Positions 19,592 through 30,444 of a stretch of 64,000 nucleotides of DNA are shown here, one piece after another. The DNA lies in NCBI GenBank assembly GCA_039583875.1, contig CM077151.1:108022609-108086608 (forward strand), read 5' to 3'. The number at the start of each line of letters is the position of its first letter. Position 1 is the first letter of the stretch. The notes beneath the pieces were generated by a model, which did no database searches, was not told where the DNA came from, and saw only the letters and a program-made list of their open reading frames with translations. The stretch comes from Platanthera guangdongensis (lineage: Eukaryota > Streptophyta > Magnoliopsida > Asparagales > Orchidaceae). The translations under genes were made by a program, and so were the position numbers.

Positions 19592-20272
19592 TGTGTACAA
19601 CCCTGTGTCCGGCGAGCAAGGTCACCAGGATTTAGGCAGATCGGGCTGAGGATAATAGGCGAGCTCGGCAGCAAAGGGGGCGAGCCCGAGCTCGGCATCC
19701 GTCGACTAGAGATCGACGATCGGCGACCCCGAGTTCGGCGTATGCCGAGCGAGACACAACTCGCGTCCTCGCAGTGGAGCTCGGCAGCAGTAGGCGAGCA
19801 GAACATGCCGAGGTGGTTAAAGCTCCCCAGCTCGCCTGGATGTATGAGGTACTTTTTACTGTTTTGCCCCCACTGGTCTGCCCATAGCCCTTCAAAACAG
19901 CGGAGTTTGGCTGTTGGCAGACCCAACCAAGGGTTTTCTGGTAATTTCAGGTCAGTTCTTTTGGTTATTGGCAGTCCGGATTTCAAAAACTATAAATAGG
20001 ACCCAAGGGGTACCCCAGAAAGCAAGTTCTTCCCTGCGCTCTCCTGGTTCCAATCTTCAAGTACTTTCTGAGGGTACCTTAGCTCGGCTTCTGGCTAAGG
20101 AGGGGAAGCGCTCTGAGATCTTCCGGGTTTGTGGTGGGACCTCCCCCGCCGAGCCCTTGGGTCTGTGTCACCTCGTATTCTTTGTTGTTTTGCTTGCAGG
20201 ATCAAAGTAGACGCGAGACCACCCCTTCCCCAAGGGCGAACTCCACGAGAGATCGAGGAATTGGTTTCAACA
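19592..20272 (+). repeat. T1 3' LTR (681 bp)
   Basis: Starts TGTGTACAACCC beside the PPT and ends GGTTTCAACA. TATAAATAG at 19991-19999 is the LTR promoter TATA. The U3 before it is full of GAGCTCGGC, GCCGAG and ATCGACGATCG motifs. Only one LTR is in view, so the ends are inferred from the PPT, the TG/CA rule and the usual Tat LTR ending. Confidence 0.75.
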
Positions 20273-20275
20273 TTG

Positions 20276-20860
20276 GCGTTGAGTGTAATCAACGCCACTC
20301 AATGTGGCGTTGAGTGCGTTCAGTGCACTCAATGCCATTTGACTCGGAAGATATCTCGGATAACTGGCGTCAAGTGCATTGAGTGCACTCGACGGCATTA
20401 GGCTGAAAGGTGTCTAGTGTGTCGAGTGCACTCGACGCCACTCAACGCTTTTAACTTTAAGTTGTTCTGCCGTCTTTAGGCGTGGAGTGCGTGGAGTGCA
20501 CTCAATGCGGCATTGAGTGCACTCGATGCCACTCAACACTTTTAACTTTAAGTTGTTCTGTCATCTTTAGGCGTTGAGTGTGTTGAGTGCACTCAACGCG
20601 ACGTTGAGTGCACTCAACGCGACGTTGAGTGCACTCAATGCTTTTAACGTTAAGTTGTATTGCCGTCTTTAGGCGTTGAGTGCGTGGAGTGCACTCAACG
20701 CACTCAACGCTTTTAAATTTTAAGTTGTTCTGTCGTCTTTAGGTGTTGAGTGCATTGAGTGCACTCAACGCGGCATTGAGTGCACTCAACGCTCTTGCAC
20801 TTAGAATTTTCTGGCTGCTGTAGGCGTTGAGAGCGTTGACTGAACTCAACGCTTTTTGTC
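20276..20860. repeat. Array of perfect GTTGAGTGCACTCAAC palindromes
   Basis: Degenerate tandem units of about 70-100 bp begin CTTTAGGCGTTGAGTG (20474, 20575, 20667, 20737, 20820) and contain one to three copies of the palindrome GCGTTGAGTGCACTCAACGC or close variants. They are spaced by TTTTAACTTTAAGTTGTTCTG. The longest perfect dyad is 20 bp. T1 appears to have inserted at the left edge. No coding sequence. Confidence 0.85.
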
Positions 20861-21003
20861 TTAGACGAATTTTTGGCCATCTTTGCTGCTTCATATCAAT
20901 AAGCTGAATCAGGTTTTGTGGAATTGCGCCAAACCGAATTAAATGGGCCGCGTCCTTTCAAAATAATATATTTTAGCAATATAAGCGGTCCAATAATAGG
21001 ACG

Positions 21004-21066
21004 ACACGTGGCAGATAGTTTCAACTCTAATTCTTTTTATAAAAGACGAGTAAACCGAAAACCCTA
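21004..21066 (+). promoter_or_regulatory. Promoter-like cluster: G-box, TATA, telo-box
   Basis: ACACGTGGC (G-box/ABRE core, 21004-21012), TATAAAA (21038-21044) and AAACCCTAG (telo-box-like, 21058-21066) stand in the order and spacing of a plant gene promoter and leader. The downstream sequence from 21127 has no ATG-led long frame, so any gene here is a remnant, or this is part of an old LTR. Confidence 0.4.
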
Positions 21067-22247
21067 GTCGTCTCTGTACCAATTTTGTCGAGCATTTGTC
21101 TTTGCCAAAATCACCGGAGGAGAAAGTGCCGCCGGGTCAGATTTGCTGGAAGTACACCGCCAACAAAGGAGGGGATGCCGCAATGAAGAGTAACAAGGTC
21201 CATGTCCGGAAATGATGGAACCGCCAGAAACGAGCTGAGGTTCCTACCCTCTCCCTTGGTGCTAGATATCTAGTTATTCCTATGAGAGATATCGATGAAA
21301 AAGAGTCTTGATTTATGAGAAGAAGGTTTCTAGGAAGAGGCCATGTCAGGGCTTGTGTCCTAGGAATAAGAGTATTCAACCTTTCCTCACTTCAAATGAA
21401 GTTTGTGCACTGGTTTCGTTAAGAGAAGTGGCCATATGAGGGTGAATAAGGGAGGAGAAATTATGGATACTATTTGGAAAGTTTGGTTGGAGGAAGAAGA
21501 TGAACCGATGACGATCGATCTGCTTTAAGATGCGCGTAGAAATCTGTTTTTTGCGCTCAATAACCTTCAAGGCCGTTTTCAGACATGATGTGGCCAGATC
21601 CGGGCTTTTGACTAAATACGAAAGTCGTAGCACTTGGAAATATCTTTCAACGAGGGGTTATACGCCTTCACCGGATTCATTTAGCCTCGGGAATCTCCTA
21701 TCGAAGTTGTTGTACATTAATCATTCATGCATATATAGTTCTCGTGTTTGTTTTGTATCGACTTTGAGTTTGGTAGAGGGATTGTAGTACATTAACGGTA
21801 ATGTTTTGTTAAATTTAGTAAGTAATTGTGATAAAATATGTTAATGACATTTGTTGGATAAATCCCTAATGAACAAATGGTGTGAGAAAGTGTACTTGAT
21901 CGAGGTGATTTGGTGGAGGTTAGTGAACGAATGGATTGACGAGTTGGGATGACAGGATTGACTTAAATATGTGAATCGATAGGGATGTAATTTATAATGG
22001 TAATACAATGAATGATGATAAGGTTGACTTGAAGTTTGATGTTTATAATTTGTAGTAATTCCGATGAACAAACGGTTGATGATTTTTAGTTGGTAGATCC
22101 ATATGTACACGAATAGTTCGAACTTTGTAAAAGAATTGTAACCAGTGATGTTAAAGTCATGTGGTCATAGTATACATGTAATTATGATAACCAAATGGTT
22201 AGTGAATATGTGTACAGTACCATTATGTTGATGGTGAACCCTTGGTA
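21067..22247. other. Old AT-rich sequence, left half of the E1 target locus
   Basis: No frame over 90 codons and no family recognised. It ends with TSD TGGTA (22243-22247). It continues at 36397 once E1 is removed. The texture suggests a decayed LTR or gene fragment. Confidence 0.4.
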
Positions 22248-24665
22248 TGTAACACCCCTATCCGTCGCATAGCATATAGCAGTAGGTTCGGCCGGGGCCC
22301 GACGTCGTATGCCACAGACAGACCGGGTGGTTACTCATGGAAACCATCCAACCAATCATAACGTCCTACACAGAGCATTCTAGCGGAAACAGTTTATATA
22401 AGTTGCAATAAAGAACCCAGCACTAAAGCATGAATGTCCACTAATACAAAATATGAATGTTGTACATATACCAGTACAAGCCTTAAGGCCTTACAAAACA
22501 GTTCACTTCATATTACATGTTTTACAAACCACGGCACGCAGGCCGGTCATACATGAATAAAAACAGTAAACACTCCAATTAGGCCTTCGAGGGCCAGCTT
22601 CGCATTTTGGGCTTTAGCCCGCTATTGACCGCTTGGTCCAGCAGCACCTGCAAGCAACAAAACCACCGCACGGTGGTAAACAAGGCAACGATTAGCAATG
22701 CTGACCAAATTATAACGATCTCGCCCCCAGCTCGGGGCGGCGATGCTCCTTCCCTGCATTTCATTAGCATAAGCGAGCATTATAATAATATTCATTTCAG
22801 CACAGGCGTAGGCTCACACGGCCACAAACCTCGTGCACTCAGGGCACATTCTCAGTGAACCGGTCGATGTCACGTCAGTTAAAGCCATAGACATTCCGGA
22901 CCCACCACCGCCACTTTGACGGCCAAACACATGAGCAATTTGTCTTCCCGGCATGGGTCACGTCAATTTAAGCCATGGACCGCCGAAGACTCTCATCTAT
23001 GCCAACGGCAAGTGCCACGTAACTTTAGGTCTCTTTAACCCGAACAACATAGATGTGGGTACGGTTCCATCTAACCCGTGCTCACGTCGCAACGACAATT
23101 TAAGCCATTTGCGCAGGTCAAACTTCTCCCGAGTCCCATTTTCGTCACACAATTTCACATAACTAGGTTATGTTCAAGTTGGCTCTCATGCCTCCATGTT
23201 GGCAAGATCACGCATCAGCCCAGTTTTCCGGGTGCACCTTAGGGTTAGTCTCCAAGGCTCCCTGTTGCAATCTACCGTGTAGAAAACCCGAAAAACAACC
23301 AATCGCACGGAGTCTTCTCCGGCATTTATGCAATTCAACATCACCGATCCAGACCAACATGTCCGAGTAGGCTTCACACATCATGCCTATGTCCGTTCTC
23401 GCTTACGGACTCTAAACAACGGGGACTTCACATATCTACCCGAAGGAACGCCTCCAACTCACCGCAAACTCGCGAGAGCGGGCTTCCTATACAAAGAAGG
23501 AGAGCTACTCATGCTCAATAAGTGAATCATTACCCTAGTGTTCTTCTTTGTCGCCATGGAAAAGTAAGCTGATGAAAAGCACCGCACTAGCTTTGCCTCC
23601 GTGGATCCGGAGTCGGCTCGCGATTTGGAGCTTCGAAGCTCCTCCAATGGCCGGATCTAGCTTCTTCTTCCTTCCTTGGCTCTCCTCTCTCTCTAAGCTT
23701 TAGAAAGATAACAACTCATGAAAAGTGAGGGTTTCTAAGTCCAATCCCGGGTATATCTCATCAGGAACAACCCCCAGCCGTTGGATCACAAAATAAAGAA
23801 ACAAACGACTTTGATTCGGGACTGAAATGCCCAATCTGGATCGCACATGGCCTGGCACACGCCCGTGTCCAGGGCCGTGTGCCTCATTCGCCGTCAAAAT
23901 TGACTCTCCTGGAACAACACACGGGCATCGAATACGCCCGTGTTCGACCTGACACGCCCGTGTTCCACCTGATACGGCCGTGTGGCCGGCCGTGTACCCC
24001 CATCGATTTTCCCCGAAAACAACCCGAGCACTGCACGGGTTCTAGGACACGCTCGTGTCCTTGCCCGTGTCTACCTCAACACGGCTGGGCTCCAGGCCGT
24101 GTATACGGTCTCGACACTCGACACTTCATCGAGCGAAGATCGTCGACCTGATGACACGGCCTTGGACACGCCCGTGTCCTAGGCCGTGTATCTTCACTCG
24201 ACGCATCGTCGAGCAAAATTCGTTGACTCCCCGGGACGAGTGTTGACACGGGTCGACATGCCCTGCGACACGCCCGTGTCGCAGGCCGTGTTCCATGTCT
24301 CGACACTTCGTCGAGCGCAGTATCGACTACATGGGCTGAGTGTCGACGCGGGTCGACACGCCCTACGACACGCCCGTGTCGCAGGCTGTGTGCCCTGTCT
24401 CGACACAACGTCGAGCGAAATTCGTCGACATCCTAGGCCGATCGTCGACACGGCCTTGACACGCCCTGCGAAACGCCCGTGTCGCAGGCCGTGTTCTCTG
24501 CTCGACGATCGTCGACTCCAAAATCGTGGACCTCTCGACCAACTCGACGACACAAGCCTGACACGCCCTGAGACACGCCCGTATCCCAGGCCATGTGCCT
24601 CCTGCCAGAACCCAAAACTGGCCCAAAACATCACCCGTCGCTCCTTTGAGTTTCGGGGCATTACA
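22248..24665 (-). repeat. E1 3' LTR (2,418 bp)
   Basis: Begins TGTAACACCCC and ends GGGGCATTACA on the plus strand. The U3 side (biological start) is 24665 downward. No real genes lie inside. Long open frames at 23879-24776 on both strands arise because the CpG-rich dyad array lacks stop codons. Confidence 0.93.
23820..24605. repeat. Dyad array in E1 3' LTR U3
   Basis: About eight copies of GACACG-CC-CGTGTC occur every 60-110 bp, each followed by AGGCCGTGT. Arms extend to 11 bp in the best units (CCTGCGACACG and CGTGTCGCAGG). Between them lie TCGTCGA/TCGACGA motifs. Confidence 0.88.
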
Positions 24666-24680
24666 ACTCTCCCCCTCTTA
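24666..24680 (-). other. E1 polypurine tract
   Basis: TAAGAGGGGGAGAGT on the minus strand, abutting the LTR start. Confidence 0.9.
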
Positions 24681-24769
24681 AAAGAATTTCGTCCACGAAA
24701 TTATATAAAGGAAAGACATGTACAAAACCAAAATTTGTACCTGAGCGGAACAACTTCGGATACTCGTCA

Positions 24770-27700
24770 AGCATAGTCTGCTCTCGCTCTCAAGAGAGCT
24801 CCTAATGACCGCAATTGTCCCATCGGACCTTGACCATCATGATCTCTTTATTGCGTAGCCGCTTGACCTCCGAGTCCTCAATTCGCACGGGCTTGACCTT
24901 TGTCGTCAGCCCACTATCAACCGGCGCTTGATCGACCGCGATCACTCGCGTAGGCTAGCACCGAAATATGGAATACATCATGTAAACCACTAAGCTCCAC
25001 TGAAAGCTTCAATTGATAGGCATGCTTCACCAACCCACTCCAGAACCTCAAACGGCCCAAGGTACCTCGGGCTTAGCTTTTTCAAATGCCGCACCCGCGA
25101 GACACCCTTGAACGGCTTGATCTTTTAAGTACACATAGTCGCCCACAGCGAACCCCACGTTCCTGTGTTTGACATTATAGTACTTCGCTTGCCGGTCCTG
25201 AGCGATAAGCAACCTCTCCCGAATGGTTCTCACCAAAGAAGTAGCATCCTCTACTTCGAATCGCTTATACAACTTGACTCACCCGTTTCCAGCCAGGACA
25301 ACGGCGTGCGACATCTTCTACCATAAAAAGATGGTATTCCCATTGTTTTCCAAAGTCCAAGACACACATGCGGAGCACGCTTTCCATAGTTTTATTGACC
25401 CTCTCGGCTGCCCATCCGTTTGCGGATGAAAGGCTGTGCTGAATTTTAACTTTGTCCCCAACATTTGCTGCACAAGCCTTCAATTATTGGACGTGAACCG
25501 CACATCTCGGTCACTCACGATGCTGCGGGGCACACCGTAAAGCCGTAATATATTAACCACATATAGTTTTTGCCAACTTCTCCGCCGGATCATCCTTCCT
25601 ATGCGGAATGAAATGCGACACCTTCATTAACTGATCTACGACCACCAAATGGCGTCGTTCTCCTTTTGTGACCTTGGCAAACCGTGCACAAAGTCCATAG
25701 AGATGTCGTCGAATTTTCACTCCGGAATAGGCAAGGACTTAAGAAATCATCCCGGCTTTTGGCACTCCGCCTTCACCAAGGCGCAAGTTTGGCACTTCGC
25801 TACGTAGAGCGCCACATATTTCTTCAAAACAGGCGACCAAAACAGTTTCTTCACATCGCGCTACATCTTTGTGCTCCCCGGGTGAATCGAGTACTTGGTA
25901 TGGTGTGCCTCGTACAACAATTCCACCTGCAAATTGCCCACACTTGGGACGCATAGACGACCGTCTTTCCAAAGCAATCCGTCCTCCACAATGAATTGGG
26001 AATTTGACCCATCCAGAGCCTCTACCATGAACTACTTCATATGGACATCCATATCCAAAGCCTGCCGAATCCGATCAGCCAGGTCATATTGGACTTCAGT
26101 CCAATTCAGAACTGCTTCAGCACTTGATTGCCTATCCACACAAACAATCTCCCACACCTCCAACTCCCGTACCAACCGCTCATCATGCACCGATAGCCAA
26201 TTGGCTCGAGCTGGGGCTCGACGACTCAACGCGTTCGCAACCGCATTCCCTTTGCCAGGCACGTAGTGGATCTTGAATGTATAGTCTCCCAAGAAATCCA
26301 TCCATCTACGCTGCCACATATTCAGATCCTTCTGATCAATCAGATACTTCATGCTCTTGTGACCGGCGTAGATATCCATCTTCACACCGTACAAAATTAC
26401 TCATCCATGGCTTCAAGGAAAAATTCACGGCCGCTAACAACAAGTCATGGACAGGATAGTTCCTCTCGTGCACTTTTGGCTGTCTCGTGTCATAAGCTAT
26501 TACATTTTCGTGTTGCAGTAGCACGCAACCCAAACCGCTGCCCGAAGCATCGCTATTCAATCTCATAGCCTTCGGTCCCACTCGGCGAAGTCAGCACAAG
26601 CGTCGTGGTCAACCGACATTTCAACTCTTCAAAAGCTCGCGCGCACTCTGGCATCCAAAAGAACTTCTGCTCCTTCCTCGTCAAAGTAGTGAGGGGTAAC
26701 GCTATCCGCGAGAAGTTCTCTACGAAGCGCCTGTAATAGCAGGCAAGCCCCAAAAAGCTCCGGACTCCCGCTACCGTAGAAAGCTCAGGCCACTCCCGCA
26801 TCGCAACAATCTTCGCCGGATACACTGGAATACCCTCCCCACTCACTATATGACCGAGGAATGCCACTGAGGATAACCAAAACTCGCACTTAGAGAACTT
26901 GGCATACAACTGACTCTTCCTTAGCGTCTCCAAAACCAAAAGAAGATGCTTGAAGTGATCTTCCTTACTCTGCGAGTACACCAAAATATCGTCGATGAAG
27001 ACGATCACAAAATGGTACAAGTACTCCCGGAAGGTCCTGTTCATCAAATCCATGAACACTGACGGTGCATTAGTCAGCCCAAACGACATGACCGTAAACT
27101 CGTAACGCCCGTATCCTGTACTGAACGTTATCTTAGGGATAACACTCTCCCTTATCTAGTTTAGAGTACACTGTTGACCCGACCAACTGATCACATAGAT
27201 CATCGATCCTTGGGATTGGGTACTTGTTCTTTTCCGTTAACTTGTTGAGCTCCCGATAATCCATACATAGCCTCAGGCTTCCGTCCTTTTTCTTAAAAAA
27301 GAGGGTCGTTGTGCTCCAAGGCGAAGGACTTGGACGCACATACCCTTGCTCCAACAACTTTTAGCAGTTGCACCTTCAGCTCCGCCATTTCCTTAGGCGC
27401 TAGCCGATATGGAGAGCGTGACACAGGCTTTGCACCTGGTCCTAGCTCAATCATGAAATCTATCTCCCATTGAGGAGGGGCTCCAGGAAGATCTCTAGGG
27501 AACACATCAGGATACTCCGATACCACTGAAATATTAACCAACGCGGGCTTCGGCTTTGCAACCGCCACTAGTGTACAGAACAGCTCTGCACCAGTACGAA
27601 CCGCCTTCACCACCTGAAGAGCAGACACCAACATCTTGCTCGACCTCTTCGAGCCCGTAAAGGTCGTCTCACGACTTGCTCCCAGCTTGACTTCCTTGCT

Positions 27701-27992
27701 ACCGTAATCTATATAGGCTTGCTGCTCCGAGAGCCAGTCCATGCCAAATATAACGTCGAACTCCACCAACGGAGGTAACGACGCTTGCAGATCGAACTCG
27801 TGATTCCCAATCCAAAACTAAGCGCAACAAATTCTACCCGCGCACAATGAGCACCATTGGACTATAACGCATCCAATTTGTCTCTTACCATCGAAGGAGG
27901 TACTCCGACGCACAATTAAATTCCTAATAAAGGAATGCGAAGCTCCCTAAACGAACGGTGCTCTCGCAGATAAAGTAAAGTCATAACAAAGC
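24770..27992 (-). pseudogene. pol: E1 pol: protease, RT, RNase H, integrase, chromodomain tail
   Basis: The minus-strand polyprotein is broken into at least eight pieces by frameshifts and stops. Protease is recognisable near 27880 (GASHSF, with the catalytic DTG damaged by a stop). Next come [18 protein letters not shown] and RT ([13 protein letters not shown] region; catalytic [11 protein letters not shown] near 26990). RNase H ([11 protein letters not shown], with Y-to-N loss before the catalytic Asp) and integrase (HTKYSIHPGSTKMY, then pieces to 25048) follow. The C-terminal chromodomain-like tail lies near 24800-25000. E4 gives the closest intact comparison. Confidence 0.88.
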
Positions 27993-28066
27993 TTAGCACC
28001 AGTAGTTCTAAGCTAACATGCACAAGGGCGACAAGTATTTAAGGAAAAACTATATTTAAACCATAC
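27993..28066 (-). other. E1 gag-protease intron, acceptor destroyed
   Basis: The donor CAG|GTATGG is intact at 28066. The position of the acceptor AG of E2/E4 reads AA (TAA|GC), a G-to-A change. The length is 74 nt. Reading into the intron stops after two codons (Met-Val-stop). Confidence 0.75.
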
Positions 28067-28955
28067 CTGCCCTCATGACGGCGTGCTTCCTCCAGGGCTT
28101 TAGGCACTCACAGGCATAATTCCCCGACTCCCCACAGTTGAAACATGTGCCCGGGGTCTGACCCGTAGTCGCCCCAGAAGCACCAGAAGGAGCTTGACCC
28201 GAAGTCCTATGCTTCTTATACCATTTTCGATATACAGACTTTGAGGTGCTCGACACTTTGAATGTCGTCTCCTTTGCACTAGAGTCCTTGGCTGCTCCTG
28301 ACATAGCTTTCTTGGCCTTCTTAGCACCTTTCCAACAGTCTCGGGTAAAGTGTCCTTTCTTTCCACAAGTAAAACATGTGTAAGTAGCTTTGCTAGTCGA
28401 TGTCATAGCCCCGTTTTCCAGCATTCCAACGGATGCAACTCTTATGGGGCTTGCATAGTTCGATACCATGGTCGCTGGCATCGGGAGGGTCTTCCTCAAA
28501 TCCGCCTCCAGTGATACATCTGATTCCACCAAGGCTCGGAATCCCAATAACTTTGGTCCTAGCAGTAGAACTCGTAACTCGGCGCGCAGGCCATTATAAA
28601 ATCTATCGACTGTAGCTTGCTCATTATCCAACTCAAAGCATGGGTAGCGGCTTATGATAAGAAATGCTTGCAAATATTCCTCAACTGTGTGCGCTCCCTG
28701 CACTAAATGCATATTCAGCTACTGCCCTGACTGTCTACCAAAGGTCATTTGCTGCATCACGCCCACCGGCGTTGAAGCCACAACAGGGGCGCAGGGTTGT
28801 ACGTTTCCTCCAAGCTGTGCACCCGTCATAGCGAACACCGCTTCTACGATCCTTCTAACGGTTTCATACGAAGGAGGAGTCTCAAACACCTCACCGGGTG
28901 CACTATGCTCCTCAGAAACTGGACATTCTGGCGGTCCAGCACCGCTTCTAGTCAC
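28067..28955 (-). pseudogene. gag: E1 gag
   Basis: Starts at ATG 28955 (MTRSGAGPPECPVSEE, matching the E4 start). After a break near 28715 it continues as the capsid C-terminal part and two CCHC-like knuckles (CFTCGKKGHFTRDC and a changed CFNCGESGNYACEC in which His is lost). About 180 residues of the capsid core present in E4 are missing between the two parts, so this copy has an internal deletion. Confidence 0.85.
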
Positions 28956-29166
28956 CTATAGTGGTACAAAACACTGTTAAGCGACCAAATAAAATTACAA
29001 ACAGCAATTATAGGAACACGCAGGTTCCTCAAACACTTGTATTTTCATTCCTAAGTGGACATTCATGGGTTCTTTTACCGTTATAACGATGACGCACACA
29101 ATGTGCTCACCACCCCTTAAAAAAAATTCGCCCACAAATTCATTTTAAGCCCGACCAAAACCAGTA

Positions 29167-29177
29167 GTCTGATACTA
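29167..29177 (-). other. E1 primer-binding site
   Basis: TAGTATCAGAC on the minus strand, 3 nt from the LTR. E4 has TGGTATCAGAC here, so the second base has mutated G to A. Initiator-Met type. Confidence 0.85.
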
Positions 29178-30049
29178 AATTGTAACACCCTCATCCGTCG
29201 CATAGCATATAGTAGTAGGTCCGGCCGGGGCCCGACGCTGTATGCCACAGACAGACCGGGTGGTTACTCATGAAAACCATCCAACCAATCATAACATCCT
29301 ACACAGAGCATTCTAGCGGAAGCAGTTTATATAAGTTGCAATAAAGAACCCAACACTAAAGCATGAATGTCCACTAATACAAAATAGGAATGTTGTACAT
29401 ATACCAGTACAAGCCTTAAGGCCTTACAAAATGGTTCACTTCATATTACATGTTTTACAAACCACGGCACGCAGGCCGGTCATACATGAATAAAAACAGT
29501 AAACACTCCAATTAGGCCTTCGAGGGCCGGCTTCGCATTTTGGGCTTTAGCCCGCTATTGACCGCTTGGTCCAGCAGCAGCTGCAAGCAACAAAACCACC
29601 GCACGGTGGCAAACAAGGCAACGGTCAGCAATGCTGACCAAATTATAACGATCCCGCCCCCAGCTCGGGGCGGCGATGCTCCTTCCCTGCATTTCATTAG
29701 CACAAGCGAGCATTATAATAATATTCATTTCATCACAGGAGTAGGCTCACACGGCCACACACCCCGTGCACTCAGGGAACAATCTCGGTTAACCGGTCGA
29801 TGTCACGTCAGTTAAAGCCATAGACATTCCGGACCCACCACCGCCACTTTGACGGCCAAACACATGAGCAATTTGTCTTCCCGGCATGGGTCGCGTCAAT
29901 TTAAGCCATGGACCGCCGAAGACTCTCATCTATTCCAACGACAAGTGCCACATAACTTTAGCTCTCTTTAACCCGAACGACATAGAAGTGGGTACGGTTC
30001 CATCTAACCCGTGCTCACGTCGCAACGACAATTTAATCCATTTGCGCAG

Positions 30050-30431
30050 TGTTAGAAAGTAGCGAAAAGAAGCGAAAAGTAGAGAACAAGCGGATAAGCT
30101 TTTGAATAATTGAAACTTTATTATCCAAAAAAGGTATCTATTACAATGGTATGCCCTCCTTTATATAGAATGGAGGAGAGATGAGAGAATACAAATAAGA
30201 GATGTGGGACTAAAATTTACAGGACTAAGCGGACTATACAAAACAAACCGCACAAGCCGCGCGGTTAGATAGCAGGGCTAACCGCACGGCTACCACCAGA
30301 GAGGAAGAGAGACCGCCAGAGTAGACCGCCAGACCGCCCGGCCTCCAAGCCAGCTGAGACAAACCGCCAGACCGCGCGGTCTTCAACCCGCCAAGACAAA
30401 CCGCCAGACCGCCCGGTCACCAACTTCAACA
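30050..30431 (-). repeat. C2 3' LTR (382 bp)
   Basis: TGTTAGAAAG...CTTCAACA on the plus strand. The U3 start (30310-30431) has three repeats of about 35 bp containing the dyads GACCGCGCGGTC and GACCG-CC-CGGTC. Confidence 0.95.
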
Positions 30432-30444
30432 CTCCCCCTCAAGC
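30432..30444 (-). other. C2 polypurine tract
   Basis: GCTTGAGGGGGAG on the minus strand, abutting the LTR. Confidence 0.9.

Larger units (their letters stand above)
12573..20272 (+). mobile_element. T1: 3' half of a Tat/Retand-lineage gypsy element
   Basis: Order on the plus strand: end of RNase H, a second (archaeal-type) RNase H, integrase (12573-14340), tandem repeats (14366-15247), two antisense genes (15793-18012 and 18478-19415), PPT and 3' LTR (19592-20272). The double RNase H, long 3' region, 3' tandem repeats and antisense frames are established marks of the Tat/Ogre/Retand group. Gag, protease, RT and the 5' LTR are missing, and the left edge is a sharp fusion to G1. The right flank starts TTGGC. 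Confidence 0.88.

Noticed and set aside
23879..24776. Long overlapping open frames on both strands in LTRs (also 35708-36454, 39091-39495, 50564-51420)
   Set aside because: They are Arg/Thr/Pro-rich translations of the CpG dyad arrays, open in several frames at once, and differ between the two LTR copies.
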